Assembly (NCBI RefSeq): GCF_963667045.1
Contig: NZ_OY762934.1
Location: 2,101,501-2,165,500, forward strand
Source of the DNA: an uncultured Cohaesibacter sp.
GTDB taxonomy: Bacteria > Pseudomonadota > Alphaproteobacteria > Rhizobiales > Cohaesibacteraceae
DNA length: 64,000 nucleotides
Direction of reading: 5' to 3'
The translations under genes and the position numbers were made by a program. The notes under the pieces are model-generated. The model worked only from the letters and a program-made list of their open reading frames with translations, was not told where the DNA came from and did not search any database. Position 1 is the stretch's first letter. Each line of letters starts with the position of its first letter. Shown here piece after piece: positions 26,849-37,104 of the stretch.

Positions 26849-26869
26849 GGGGCCATCACGGCCCTTTTT
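26849..26869 (+). terminator. Terminator of divL
   Basis: GGGCC (26850-26854) pairs with GGCCC (26860-26864) and is followed by TTTTT at 26865-26869. The stem is short but GC-only. Confidence 0.65.
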
Positions 26870-27170
26870 CATGGCATTCTCTCAGCCATTCTGCTGACCC
26901 ATTGTCTGGCCCATTGTTTGGCCTGTCCCCTTGCTATCCCCCTGGCCTCTTCCGGGCAGGCGCCTTCCAGATAGCTTCTGCGGCCAGTTGCCCACACCCT
27001 GCGAGACCCGCGCCTCCCTCACGGCTCTCATTCCACCAATGTGCCCTTAGTTTTTCACCATAAGAGTCGACAAGTCGCCCTTTCCTGCTATATCCAGTGG
27101 CCAGAACAAAGGTTCGGGCATAGCTTCAAACACAGCTTTGCTTTTCTTCGCGCAGATTGCAGGATGCCTG
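26870..27170. other. Intergenic region between divL and the tsaE fusion gene
   Basis: No gene recognised. It contains a short imperfect 12-13-base repeat (two copies of CCCATTGT followed by TGG, about 26897-26922) and must hold the promoter of the tsaE-murU-addBA unit, which I could not place. Confidence 0.35.
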
Positions 27171-28775
27171 ATGGCTGACCGAACATCCTTACCGTCTCAA
27201 GAGACCCACGGCTGGTCCTTTGTGTTTGACCGGCTGTCGGAGGCAGCAAGTGCGGCGCTGGCGTCCGATCTAGCCCCCTTGCTCGCCTGCGGTGATGTTG
27301 TCGCCCTTTCCGGCGATCTGGGCATGGGCAAGAGCAGCTTTGCCCGCGCCCTGTTGCGCGCCCGGGCCGGTGATCCATGGCTTGAAGTCCCCAGCCCGAC
27401 CTTCACTCTGGTGCAGGGCTATGCCATGCCCGATGAAGACGGGGAAACCTCGCTTGAGATCGCCCATTTCGATCTTTACCGAATCAGCGACAGCGAAGAG
27501 CTTTACGAAATCGGCTTTGAGGAGTCGTGGGAAACCGGCGCTGCGCTGGTCGAGTGGCCAGATCGCGCCGACGATCTGTTGCCCCCCTCATGCCTCTGGT
27601 TGTGCTTTGCGGCAGGAGAGAGCGACGAGGCTCGCGTCTTGACCATCGTGGGCAATGACGCCTGGCGGGAACGGCTCATGCGCCTTTGCCAGAAGCGTCG
27701 GTTGCTGATTGATGCCGATTGGGCTGATGCCCTGCGCCGCCCCATCGCCTCGGACCTCTCCCCCCGCAGCTATGACCGGGTCATGCGTCTGCGGGATCCG
27801 TTTGCCGAGGGATCGGAGCATCCCGAAGAGCCGCAACAGACCGCAATCCTGATGGACATGCCGGAGCGGCAACCGGGGCCATTGCTGCCAGACGGCCGGC
27901 TTTATGATCAGGTTGCCCATCGTGTCACCGCTCTTGCCCCCATGCTATCAATTGCTGAGGGGCTGGAAGCCATGGGCCTCAGGGTGCCTCACCGCTTTGG
28001 GATCTCCGTTGAAGATGGCCTGATGCTGTGGGAGGATTTCGGCGGCGTGACGCTGGCCGAAGGACCGGAAGAGCCCGTTGACACCCGCTATCTGGCGACT
28101 GTTACGGCCCTTGCCCATCTGCACCGGCAGCCCCTGCCAACCCGGTTCGAGGGCACGGGAGGGCGCCACACGCTTTCTCGCTACGACCGGGATGCCTTCG
28201 AGATCGAACTTGATGTCTTCCTTGACCACTATTGGCCGCATGTCCATGGCAGGGCCTGCCCGGAGGAGAAACGGGCCGAATTCAAGGCGTTCTGGCTCCC
28301 GCTCCTCAACCGGATCACCGCCGCAGAACAGGTTCTCGTGCTGCGCGACGTGCAGGACCCCAACTGTTTCTGGCTCGGAGCGGATGCGGGCGATGGATCC
28401 ATCGGCTTCATCGATTTTCAGGATTGTCTCATCGGCCCAGAGGCCTATGACCTTGCCGCGCTCTCAATGGATGCACGGGTGACCATCCCGGCCTCACTCG
28501 AGCAGGCGATGCGCAGCCACTATGTAACCCAGCGCGGCTTTGATGCCGCAGCGACGGCGACCTTCACCGAGACCTATCACATCATTGCTGCCCAACGCAC
28601 CTCCAAGAATCTCGGCGCGTTCGCTCGGGCTGCCAATCAGGCTGGACGGACCGGCTATCTTGCCCATGTGCCGCGCAGCCTGGACTATCTTTCTCGCGCC
28701 ATGGACCACCCGCTCCTTGGTGCCCTGAAGAGCTGGTACGAGGCCGAAGGCCTGCTACCGGAAACCGACCGCTAA
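27171..28775 (+). CDS. Fusion: tRNA t6A ATPase TsaE + AmgK-like amino-sugar kinase
   Basis: A 534-residue two-domain cytoplasmic protein. Residues about 10-155 are TsaE, the ATPase that drives the tRNA t6A37 synthesis complex. Its Walker A is GDLGMGKSS at 48-56, then SPTFTLVQGY, AHFDLYRI and LVEWPDRADDLLP. Residues about 190-534 are an aminoglycoside-phosphotransferase-fold kinase with RSYDRVMRL, DVQDPNCFWLG and the metal-binding GFIDFQDCLIGPEAYDLAAL. The next gene is a MurU-like nucleotidyltransferase. Together they match the AmgK-MurU route that salvages MurNAc/GlcNAc from recycled cell wall. ATG 27171 has AGGA 6 bases upstream; the fusion is usual in rhizobia. Confidence 0.92.
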   Translation: MADRTSLPSQETHGWSFVFDRLSEAASAALASDLAPLLACGDVVALSGDLGMGKSSFARALLRARAGDPWLEVPSPTFTLVQGYAMPDEDGETSLEIAHFDLYRISDSEELYEIGFEESWETGAALVEWPDRADDLLPPSCLWLCFAAGESDEARVLTIVGNDAWRERLMRLCQKRRLLIDADWADALRRPIASDLSPRSYDRVMRLRDPFAEGSEHPEEPQQTAILMDMPERQPGPLLPDGRLYDQVAHRVTALAPMLSIAEGLEAMGLRVPHRFGISVEDGLMLWEDFGGVTLAEGPEEPVDTRYLATVTALAHLHRQPLPTRFEGTGGRHTLSRYDRDAFEIELDVFLDHYWPHVHGRACPEEKRAEFKAFWLPLLNRITAAEQVLVLRDVQDPNCFWLGADAGDGSIGFIDFQDCLIGPEAYDLAALSMDARVTIPASLEQAMRSHYVTQRGFDAAATATFTETYHIIAAQRTSKNLGAFARAANQAGRTGYLAHVPRSLDYLSRAMDHPLLGALKSWYEAEGLLPETDR

Positions 28776-28908
28776 CCTTGCCCTGATGCGCTTGACCTTG
28801 TCCTCAGGTTTTCAAGACGTATCAGGCTCAACATGATAACCCAAGCCGAGCCTCGGTGCCCCTGTTGCGTCACCGAGGGACAATAACGACAAAAGCACGG
28901 ACAGAACC

Positions 28909-29652
28909 ATGAACACGCTCAACCGCCCGAAAACCGGAATGATCCTCGCCGCCGGAATGGGAAAACGCATGCGCCCCCTTTCTGCGATTACACCGAAACC
29001 ACTGATCAACGTGGGTGGCCGAGCGATCATCGACCGACCGTTGACCGCGCTGGCTCGGGCCGGGGTGACCCGCACCGTCATCAACGTGCATTATCTGGCC
29101 GATCTTGTCGACGTCCACGTCCGTCAGTATGACGATTTCGAGATTGTCATTTCCGACGAGCGGGACACCCTGCTGGAAACCGGCGGCGGCGTCGTCAACG
29201 CCTTGCCATTGTTGGGGGAAGACCCCTTCTACCTTTTGAACTCCGACAGCTTCTGGATGGAAGGCTCCGTTCCCAACCTTGATCTGCTGGCCCATTACTG
29301 GATGGACGACACGATGGATGGCCTGTTGCTGCTGGCACCGACCGTCACCGCTGTCGGCTACAAGGGCCGCGGCGACTTCCTGCTTGACCCCTATGGCCGT
29401 CTGCGCCGCCGCAAGGCCCATGAAGTCTCACCCTATGTCTACAGTGGTGCTGCAATCCTGCACCCACGCCTGTTCAAGGATTCCAAGAAAGACGTCCACT
29501 CGCTCAACAAGGAATTCGACCAGGCCATCGAGAAGGGCCGCCTGTTTGGCCTGATCATGGATGGCACCTGGATGCATGTCGGCACGCCGCGCGATATCCG
29601 CTGGGCCGAACGCGCCCTTTTGGAAAGCGCAACCGGTGGACGTCTTGCCTGA
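28909..29652 (+). CDS. murU: Nucleotidyltransferase, MurU-like (MurNAc-1-phosphate uridylyltransferase)
   Basis: A 247-residue cytoplasmic enzyme of the sugar-nucleotide transferase family. The signature GMILAAGMGKRMRPL is followed by TPKPLINVGGRAIID; the metal-site region is YLLNSDSFW, with DGTWMHVGTPRDI near the C-terminus. In the AmgK-MurU pathway it makes UDP-MurNAc from MurNAc-1-phosphate and UTP, bypassing de novo synthesis and giving fosfomycin tolerance. Its position immediately after the AmgK-like fusion supports this over other sugar-1-phosphate transferases. addB follows on the same strand. Confidence 0.87.
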   Translation: MNTLNRPKTGMILAAGMGKRMRPLSAITPKPLINVGGRAIIDRPLTALARAGVTRTVINVHYLADLVDVHVRQYDDFEIVISDERDTLLETGGGVVNALPLLGEDPFYLLNSDSFWMEGSVPNLDLLAHYWMDDTMDGLLLLAPTVTAVGYKGRGDFLLDPYGRLRRRKAHEVSPYVYSGAAILHPRLFKDSKKDVHSLNKEFDQAIEKGRLFGLIMDGTWMHVGTPRDIRWAERALLESATGGRLA

Positions 29653-29833
29653 AACTGCATCGACCCGCCTTGCGTCTTGAGGCGAACTGGCCTCAAATGA
29701 TCACGAATTGAATCGGCTGATCGGAACCTCCGGTCAGCGGATGGCATTTGCTGCGCCCGTGCACGACGTGAGCCTTGCGGCCAATGCCGAACGATCAGGC
29801 GCCCAACAAGACAGTCAAGGGGGAGAAACAGGG

Positions 29834-32800
29834 ATGAGCAGAGACGCGAATGTTTTTACCATCTCCCCTTCCAGCTCCTTTCTGGAAACCCTGATCGACG
29901 CGATGATCGACGGACGGCTGATCGAGAGCTTCAGCGCGAAGAACCCGTCCGACCTCAGCCGCGCCATCATCTATGTACCGACGCGCCGCACCGCCGACGC
30001 CCTCAGGCAAGCCTTTCTGCCGCATTTGCGCAAGCGGGGCTGGCAAAGTGCCATTCTGCCGAAAATCCACGTCATCGGTGATGCGGATGAGGATCTGCTG
30101 CCCTTCAAGGTAGCCGCCAGCAGCGACGCCTCGTTCCGCAGACTGCCCACAGCCATGGATTCCATCGAGCGCCGCCTGACCATGACCCGGATGGTGCATC
30201 ACTGGGCACAGAAGGTTGACCACGCGCTGCTGGGGCTCAAGCCGGATCAACCGCTGCATGTCTCCGCTCGCCCGACCGATGCGGCCTATCTGGCCATTGA
30301 TCTTCTTGCCCTCATTGATGCCGTGCATCGCGAGCGGTCCGACTGGGCCTATCTCAACAATCTGGTGCCAGAGGATTACGGTGCCTTCTGGCAGATGAGC
30401 CTCGACTTCCTCAAGATCGCCACCGCCACCTGGCCAGAGCATCTCAAGGCACTGGAGCTTGTCGATCCGGTGGAACGGCGCAACGCCGTGCTGGCAGCAG
30501 AAATCATGGCGATCGGCCAATATGACGGCCCGGTCATTGCCGCAGGCTCGACCGGCTCCATTCCTGCCACGGCCGACCTGCTGGAAGCGGTCGCCCGCCA
30601 TCCGCAAGGCGCGCTCATTCTGCCCGGGCTCGACACCGGTCTTGACGAGGCAAGCTGGCAGGCCATCGGCCATCTGCATCCTGAGACCGGCGAGGCCGAA
30701 CCGTCCGCCGGGCATCCCCAGTTCAACCTCAAGCAATTGCTCGACCGCATGGCGTTGCAGCGCACGGACGTGACCCAGCTCTCCGCAGTCGAGACCGCGC
30801 TCGCGCTGCGCGAGAGGCTGGTCAGCGAAGCTCTGCGTCCGGCTGAAACCACCGAACACTGGCAGACAAGCCTTGAAGCGATCAGCCACGATGACCGGGC
30901 GCTGGCGCTCGACGGCGTGACGCTGGCCGAGGCTGGCAATGAACAGGAAGAGGCGCGCATCGCCGCTCTTGCCCTGCGCGAGGTGCTGGAGCGCCCCGGT
31001 GCCCGCACGGCGCTTGTCACCCCGGACCGGGCGCTGGCGCGACGGGTTCTGCTCGAACTCAAGCGCTGGGGGATCACCGTTGAAGACACCGCCGGCATGC
31101 CGCTGGCCGAAACACCGCCAGCGCTGCTGATGCGTCTGATGATCGATTGCGTTGTCAATGGCTTCGATCCGGTCAAGCTATTGGCACTGATGAAACACCC
31201 GCTGGCTTCGTTCGGCATGCCCCGCGCCGATGTGCGACGAGCTGCCCGCTTTCTTGAATTGCGCGTGCTGCGCGGGCCGCGCCTTGGCGATGGTCAGAAG
31301 CCCCTGCTGGATGAATTTTCCCGCAAGCGCGACAATGAACAGAAGCGGCTCGGTGCGGCTGTGGCTCTGCCGGAAATCTGGTCCCTCACCGCGCAGTTGC
31401 TCGACCGGCTTGTTGCAGCGGTCGCCCCGCTGCTTGCCCTTGTGGATGCCGATGAGGAGCCATCCTTTGCCGATTGGCTCGCATCGGTGATCGCCGCCCT
31501 TGAGGCAGTGGCGATGGACCGGGACGGGACGCCCGACCGGCTCTATGATGAGGCCGCCGGGCGATCGATGCAGGATTTCTTTGACCGCACCTCGCTGGCA
31601 GCGGCCATTGCCTCCGACATGACACCCCGCGATCTGGAGCCGTTTCTGGTGGCCCTGATGTCCGGCGAGACGGTGCTGTCGCACGGCGAAGGCGACCAGC
31701 GGGTGCAACTGCTTGGCACACTGGAAGCGCGCCTGCTTGATGTGGACAGGGTTGTCATCGGCGGTCTCAACGAAGGCTCATGGCCAGCCGAGACCAAGAC
31801 CGACGCCTGGCTGTCCCGCCCGATGCGCGCCCAGATGAAACTGGAACCGCCCGAACGCCGGATTGGCCTTGCTGCCCACGACTTTGCGCAAGCCATGGGG
31901 AGGCGCGAAGTCGTGCTGGTTCGTGCTGTCAAGACGGGTGGCTCGCCGAGCGTGCCAAGCCGCTGGCTACAGCGTCTGGAAGCGGTTGCCGGACCCGAGG
32001 CGCGCGAGGCCATGCACAAACGGGGAGACCTGCTCACCCGTTGGGCCCGCCAACTGGATGCGGCGCGACAGCCGGTCGCGATTGAGCGCCCCGCCCCCTG
32101 TCCACCGCTCGAGGCCCGCCCCCGCTCGCTCTCGGTCACCGAAATCGAGACATGGGTGCGCGATCCCTATGCCCTTTATGCCAAGCATGTGCTGGGTTTG
32201 AAAGTTCTCGACCCCATCGGGTCTGCTCCGGGAGGCGCGGAAAAGGGCTCGATCATTCATGACATTCTGGGGGCCTTCACCGAACAATGGACCGGCCCCT
32301 TCGATGACGGCGCCGTCGAGCGCCTTCTCGAACTTGGCCGCGAGGCCTTTGCCCAGTGGGAAAATTTCCCCGAGCTTCTGGCCTTCTGGTGGCCTCGCTT
32401 CGAGCGCATCGCCCGCTGGTTCGTGCTCGACTGGGAGGCCCCCCGCACCGATGGCATTGCAGGGCGGCATGCCGAAATCTCCGGACGCATCACCCTGCCG
32501 ATGCGCGGCGGCGACTTCATCCTCAGGGGCCGCGCCGACCGGCTCGATGTCACCCTTGACGACAGGCTTGAAGTCATCGACTTCAAGACCGGTCAACCGC
32601 CCTCCGCCAAGCAGGTGCTGCTCGGTTTTGCTCCACAGCTGGCGCTGGAAGGCTACATGGCCAAGCTCGGCGGGTTTGACGCCATTCCCCACGGCATCGA
32701 AGTCGGCAACATGGAATGGATCCGCCTGTCCGGTGGACGGGACGCGGGCGAGCGCAAGCCGGGCGTCGAGAAGGACTATGCTGCCGAGGATGTCGTCGAG

Positions 32801-32956
32801 CTGGTAGGCAAACGCCTTCTGGGGCTGATTACGGCCTATGACGATCCGGCCAAGACCTATCCATCGCGCGCCCGCCCGATGTTCGAGCGCTTCGAGAGCC
32901 CGTATGATCACATGGCCCGCGTCAAGGAATGGGAACAACAGGGAGGAGAGGACTAA
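29834..32956 (+). CDS. addB: Double-strand break repair protein AddB
   Basis: About 1040 residues; subunit of the AddAB helicase-nuclease that processes broken DNA ends for RecA loading. The N-terminal inactivated-helicase part begins SFLETLIDAMIDGRL and has IIYVPTRRTADALRQAF. The C-terminal PD-(D/E)XK nuclease shows GRADRLDV and LEVIDFKTGQPPS, followed by QLALEGYMA. This is the alphaproteobacterial type. I chose ATG 29834 because GGGAG precedes it by 8 bases and the family starts here; an open frame extends 42 codons upstream without similarity. Only one base separates it from addA, so the pair is translationally coupled. Confidence 0.94.
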   Translation: MSRDANVFTISPSSSFLETLIDAMIDGRLIESFSAKNPSDLSRAIIYVPTRRTADALRQAFLPHLRKRGWQSAILPKIHVIGDADEDLLPFKVAASSDASFRRLPTAMDSIERRLTMTRMVHHWAQKVDHALLGLKPDQPLHVSARPTDAAYLAIDLLALIDAVHRERSDWAYLNNLVPEDYGAFWQMSLDFLKIATATWPEHLKALELVDPVERRNAVLAAEIMAIGQYDGPVIAAGSTGSIPATADLLEAVARHPQGALILPGLDTGLDEASWQAIGHLHPETGEAEPSAGHPQFNLKQLLDRMALQRTDVTQLSAVETALALRERLVSEALRPAETTEHWQTSLEAISHDDRALALDGVTLAEAGNEQEEARIAALALREVLERPGARTALVTPDRALARRVLLELKRWGITVEDTAGMPLAETPPALLMRLMIDCVVNGFDPVKLLALMKHPLASFGMPRADVRRAARFLELRVLRGPRLGDGQKPLLDEFSRKRDNEQKRLGAAVALPEIWSLTAQLLDRLVAAVAPLLALVDADEEPSFADWLASVIAALEAVAMDRDGTPDRLYDEAAGRSMQDFFDRTSLAAAIASDMTPRDLEPFLVALMSGETVLSHGEGDQRVQLLGTLEARLLDVDRVVIGGLNEGSWPAETKTDAWLSRPMRAQMKLEPPERRIGLAAHDFAQAMGRREVVLVRAVKTGGSPSVPSRWLQRLEAVAGPEAREAMHKRGDLLTRWARQLDAARQPVAIERPAPCPPLEARPRSLSVTEIETWVRDPYALYAKHVLGLKVLDPIGSAPGGAEKGSIIHDILGAFTEQWTGPFDDGAVERLLELGREAFAQWENFPELLAFWWPRFERIARWFVLDWEAPRTDGIAGRHAEISGRITLPMRGGDFILRGRADRLDVTLDDRLEVIDFKTGQPPSAKQVLLGFAPQLALEGYMAKLGGFDAIPHGIEVGNMEWIRLSGGRDAGERKPGVEKDYAAEDVVELVGKRLLGLITAYDDPAKTYPSRARPMFERFESPYDHMARVKEWEQQGGED

Positions 32957-32957
32957 C

Positions 32958-35900
32958 ATGGCCATGCAGATTCCTCTCGAGACGCAGGAAGCCCAGTCCC
33001 GCGCGTCAGATCCGGAAAACTCGGCCTGGGTGAGCGCCAATGCCGGGTCGGGCAAGACTTTCGTGCTGGCCCGCCGCGTCATTCGGCTGTTGCTGGCGGG
33101 CACCGAACCCTCCAAGATCCTCTGCCTCACCTTCACCAAGGCGGCAGCGGCGGAAATGTCGAACCGCGTGTTTCGTCAGCTCAGCGGCTGGACCGAACTC
33201 TCCGACGACGCGCTGCGGCAGGAGCTGACCAGCCTTGACGGCAAGCAGCCCACCGATCCGCAGCTCCAGCGGGCCCGTCGCCTGTTCGCACGGGCGCTGG
33301 AAACGCCGGGTGGGCTGAAAATCCAGACCATCCATGCCTTCGCCGAACGGCTGTTGCATCAGTTTCCGCTGGAAGCCAACGTTCCAGCCCATTTCGAGAT
33401 TCTCGACGACCAGCTAGCATCCGAGCTATTATCCGCTTCGCTCTCCCATGTCATGCGGGCGGCCCGCCTCGAGATCCGGCCCCAATGGACGGCGGCGCTC
33501 GGCCTGCTGATCAATCACATGGGCGACATGGATATTCAGGGCGCGCTCATCTCGGTGGTGCGCGATCGCGAGGGCTTTGGCCGTTTCATGGAAGGGGCTG
33601 AAATCTCCACTCCCGGAGCGGGCTCCACGGGGCTTGAAGCGGCGGTTGCCAGTCTGGCGGCTGCACTCGGTCTTGAGGCGGGCGACTCTCTGGCCTCGCT
33701 TGATGCTGCCATTCCATTCGGGCCGGACTTTGCCGCAGGCTATCTCAGCGCGCTGGCTCCGTTGTTTGAAACCGGTGGCAAGCGGGACAAGGCACAGGCC
33801 GTGCTGATGCGCTCGCTTCTTGCCCATCCACCGCTTGGCGAGCAGATCAGCCTGTGGCTTGAGCTGTTCCGCAAGAAGGATGGCAAGGCCAAGGCCCTGT
33901 CCTACATGGCCTCGAAAAAGATGATCGAGGGCGACCTCGGCCTTGAGGGTGCCATCGAGCGGGAGCAGACGCGGCTCGATGCGCTGTTTGACAAGCGCAA
34001 TGCCCTTGTGACGCTGGAGGTCAGCCGGGCACTCTTCACGCTGGCTGAAGGCGTGATCAGCTATTACGAGCGGGCAAAGGCAGCCCGCGGGCTGATGGAT
34101 TTCGAAGACCTGATCCTCAAGGCAGCCCAATTGCTGCGCCCGGTTCGGGCTGCGGCCTGGGTGCATTACAAGCTTGATCAGGGCATCGACCATATTCTGG
34201 TTGATGAGGCGCAGGACACCAACCCCCATCAGTGGGAAATCATCCAGCAGCTCGGAGAAGAATTTTTCTCAGGCGACAGCGCACGGGACGTCAACCGCAC
34301 GATTTTTGCCGTTGGCGACGAAAAGCAGTCGATCTATTCCTTTCAGGGCGCCAAGCCAAAATGGTTCGCCGACATGCGCCGACACTTCGGTCGTCAGGCC
34401 GAACGCGCGGGAAAGCCCTTCCATGATATCAAGCTGCGGCTGTCCTTCCGCTCGACGCCACATGTGCTCAAATCGGTCGATCAGGTTTTCTCGTCAGCAA
34501 CCACCTATGAGGCGCTGTCTTCGGACAAGCAGAAGACCGACCATGAACCGATCCGTGGACGCGATCCCGGCCTTGTCGAGGTCTGGCCGCTTTATGAGCG
34601 CACAGAGCCGACCATGGATGAGGACTGGGCCAAGCCGCTGGATGCACAGGGCGACGCAGATCCGCAGGTGCGACTGGCAAAGGACATCGCCAAAACCATC
34701 CGCCATTGGCTCGACACCGGACAGCATCTGGAAGGCAACGGGCGCAAGATCACCGCAGGGGACGTGCTCGTTCTGGTGCGCAAGCGCGGGGCGTTCGTGA
34801 ATGCCGTCAACCGGGCGCTGAAGGAAGCCGGGCTGCCGGTGGCCGGTGCCGACCGGCTGGCGCTGCTCGACCATATCGCGGTAATGGACCTGTTGGCGCT
34901 GGGCGACATCATGCTGCTGCCAGAGGACGATCTGTCGCTGGCTGCGGTGCTGCGCAGCCCGCTGTTCGGACTGTCGGACGAGCGGCTGTATGACCTCGCC
35001 CATGAAGCAGGTGGACGCTCGGTAAGCCTCTGGGATGTCTTGCGAAAACGCGCTGACGCAGGGGCATCTGGTGATGCGGATTTTACCGCAATCTTTGCCC
35101 AGCTCAGCCGCTGGCAGGGGCAGATCGACTTCCAGCCGCCGTTCGATTTCTTTGCCCAGATTCTCGGCCCCGAAGGCAAGCGGCGGGCCTTTATCGAGCG
35201 CCTCGGACCGGAGGCCGACGAGGTCATTGACGAGTTGCTGTCCCGTGCCCTCGATTTCGAGAAAAAGCAAACGCCGAACCTGCAGTCGTTCCTTGCAGCC
35301 ATGCGGCAGGGTGGCGCGGAGATCAAGCGCGACATGGGCGCTGCCGAAGGTCAGATCCGCGTGATGACGGTGCATGGCTCGAAGGGCCTTGAGGCGCCGA
35401 TTGTCTTTCTGGTCGACGGCACCGGCAAACCGGCCAATGCCAGACATCATCCGCATCTGGTTGACCTTGAGACCCCTGATGGCAGCCCGAATCTGAAGGT
35501 ATGGAAGGCTTCTTCCGCCAACCAGCCTGCGCCAGTTGCCGCCGCTTTGTCGCGCCTTGATGCGGAAGCGGAAGAGGAATATCTGCGGCTGCTCTATGTC
35601 GGCATGACCCGCGCCGAAGACCGGCTTTACCTTACCGGCTACACCGGAGTGCGGGCACCGGCCGAGAACTGCTGGTATGAGGTTACCCGCCGGGCGCTGT
35701 CGGAAGAATTGCAGGAAGTGCCGCACCCGGTCACCGGAGACCCCATCTATCGCTGGCACCTTGCGGGCAATTTCCGCGACCGGGACGCCATCGAGACGGC
35801 TCCGGCTTCCGGCGCGGTTGATAGCGAGGCACTGCCCGACTGGCTGTTCCGCAAGGCCAGTGAGCCGCCACGCCCGACGGCACTGTTGCAGCCTTCGAAA

Positions 35901-36518
35901 GCGGCGGAAAAGATCGAGGCAGAACGCGGCAGTCCGCAGCTTGTGGCCAGTGGCAACAGCAACAGCCCCGTGCATGACTGGGAACCGCGCAGACGGGGCA
36001 CGATCATCCACGCCCTTATCGAGAATCTTCCGCAAGTCGCTGAAAGTGAACGCAAAATAGCGGGCCTCTCGTATCTTTCCCATGTTGCAAAAGACATGCC
36101 GGAAGCGTCGCGCCGCGCCGTTCTGGAAGAGGTTCTGCTGCTCTTGTCCAACCCGGATTTTGCGGATCTGTTCAGCCCGGACAGCCTTGCCGAAGTGGCC
36201 ATTGCCGGAGTTGTAACCGTTGATGGTGAGGACTACACGGTTTCCGGCCAGATCGACCGGCTGGTCGTGCGCGAGGACAGGGTGATCATCGTCGATTACA
36301 AGACGAATCGCTCCATACCGACATCGCCCGAGGCGATTCCTCTGGCCTATCGCAGCCAGATGGCGCTTTATGCCCGGCTGCTGGAGCCACTTTATCCGGG
36401 CAAGGCTGTCGAAACTCTGTTGCTGTGGACCGCCGAGCCAAGCATAATGCAGGTTTCCAAAGGCTTGCGGCAATCTGCTCTTGATGAGATTGGCGTCAAT
36501 CGACCTATTGCTCCTTGA
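32958..36518 (+). CDS. addA: Double-strand break repair helicase AddA
   Basis: About 1186 residues; UvrD/SF1A helicase plus nuclease partner of AddB. Walker A is ANAGSGKTFVLARR near residue 28, motif Ia is CLTFTKAAAAEM, motif II is ILVDEAQDTNPHQW, motif III is VGDEKQSIYSFQGA, motif V is VMTVHGSKGLEAPIVFLVD, and motif VI is RLLYVGMTRAEDRLYL. The C-terminal nuclease motif reads SGQIDRLVV then IIVDYKTN. ATG 32958 follows a strong GGAGGAGAGGA site that overlaps the end of addB. The frame extends upstream inside addB but without similarity. Confidence 0.96.
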   Translation: MAMQIPLETQEAQSRASDPENSAWVSANAGSGKTFVLARRVIRLLLAGTEPSKILCLTFTKAAAAEMSNRVFRQLSGWTELSDDALRQELTSLDGKQPTDPQLQRARRLFARALETPGGLKIQTIHAFAERLLHQFPLEANVPAHFEILDDQLASELLSASLSHVMRAARLEIRPQWTAALGLLINHMGDMDIQGALISVVRDREGFGRFMEGAEISTPGAGSTGLEAAVASLAAALGLEAGDSLASLDAAIPFGPDFAAGYLSALAPLFETGGKRDKAQAVLMRSLLAHPPLGEQISLWLELFRKKDGKAKALSYMASKKMIEGDLGLEGAIEREQTRLDALFDKRNALVTLEVSRALFTLAEGVISYYERAKAARGLMDFEDLILKAAQLLRPVRAAAWVHYKLDQGIDHILVDEAQDTNPHQWEIIQQLGEEFFSGDSARDVNRTIFAVGDEKQSIYSFQGAKPKWFADMRRHFGRQAERAGKPFHDIKLRLSFRSTPHVLKSVDQVFSSATTYEALSSDKQKTDHEPIRGRDPGLVEVWPLYERTEPTMDEDWAKPLDAQGDADPQVRLAKDIAKTIRHWLDTGQHLEGNGRKITAGDVLVLVRKRGAFVNAVNRALKEAGLPVAGADRLALLDHIAVMDLLALGDIMLLPEDDLSLAAVLRSPLFGLSDERLYDLAHEAGGRSVSLWDVLRKRADAGASGDADFTAIFAQLSRWQGQIDFQPPFDFFAQILGPEGKRRAFIERLGPEADEVIDELLSRALDFEKKQTPNLQSFLAAMRQGGAEIKRDMGAAEGQIRVMTVHGSKGLEAPIVFLVDGTGKPANARHHPHLVDLETPDGSPNLKVWKASSANQPAPVAAALSRLDAEAEEEYLRLLYVGMTRAEDRLYLTGYTGVRAPAENCWYEVTRRALSEELQEVPHPVTGDPIYRWHLAGNFRDRDAIETAPASGAVDSEALPDWLFRKASEPPRPTALLQPSKAAEKIEAERGSPQLVASGNSNSPVHDWEPRRRGTIIHALIENLPQVAESERKIAGLSYLSHVAKDMPEASRRAVLEEVLLLLSNPDFADLFSPDSLAEVAIAGVVTVDGEDYTVSGQIDRLVVREDRVIIVDYKTNRSIPTSPEAIPLAYRSQMALYARLLEPLYPGKAVETLLLWTAEPSIMQVSKGLRQSALDEIGVNRPIAP

Positions 36519-36647
36519 CGAGGGGAAGGTGAATACCTACCTTCAGAACAACAGCCCAATATTCAGATATCAATGAATATTGATAGAAACCAGCCCGGAT
36601 CCGATCGCTTGTGGAATTCGGTAGGGCGCATTGGAAAGAGGCATAAG

Positions 36648-36965
36648 ATGGCTATCGTAAATGCAACCGACGCAACCTTCACTCAGGAAGTTCAGAGCGA
36701 TGTTCCTGTTGTTGTTGATTTCTGGGCAGAATGGTGTGGCCCATGCAAGATGATCGCTCCGATCCTGGACGAAATTTCCAAGGAAAAGGAAGACAGCGTC
36801 AAGATCGTGAAGGTGAATGTTGACGAGAACCCGAACACCGCGGCCCAATTTGGCGTGCGGTCCATCCCGACCCTGCTGCTCTTCAAGGGCGGTGAAGCGG
36901 TTGCGATGAAAGTGGGTGCTGCTCCGAAGAACGATCTGGTTCGCTGGATCGAAACCGGCGCCTGA
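36648..36965 (+). CDS. trxA: Thioredoxin 1
   Basis: A 105-residue cytoplasmic disulfide reductase and general reductant for ribonucleotide reductase, PAPS reductase and protein thiols. The active site is [11 protein letters not shown] with Cys30 and Cys33, and the cis-proline loop is [13 protein letters not shown] 36648 has AAAGAGG 6 bases upstream; upstream in-frame starts would extend into the intergenic gap after addA. It follows addA in the usual rhizobial order and ends in a good terminator. Confidence 0.96.
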   Translation: MAIVNATDATFTQEVQSDVPVVVDFWAEWCGPCKMIAPILDEISKEKEDSVKIVKVNVDENPNTAAQFGVRSIPTLLLFKGGEAVAMKVGAAPKNDLVRWIETGA

Positions 36966-36992
36966 TTTCGCCTGCGCACGACAAGAATTGCC

Positions 36993-37024
36993 AACCCGGA
37001 CGATGTCAATCGGCCGGGTTTTTT
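36993..37024 (+). terminator. Terminator of trxA
   Basis: AACCCGG (36993-36999) pairs with CCGGGTT (37014-37020), followed by TTTT at 37021-37024, on the plus strand after trxA. Confidence 0.85.
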
Positions 37025-37104
37025 GTATTTAAAACAATGTTTTATGAAAAATATGAAGGAAAGAAGAGCCCCTCAGGCCGAAAAGGCGGGACCCAGACAA
37101 ACGA

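Noticed and set aside
34494-36473. Open frame of 659 codons opposite addA
   Set aside because: Low-complexity shadow of addA; no recognisable domain.
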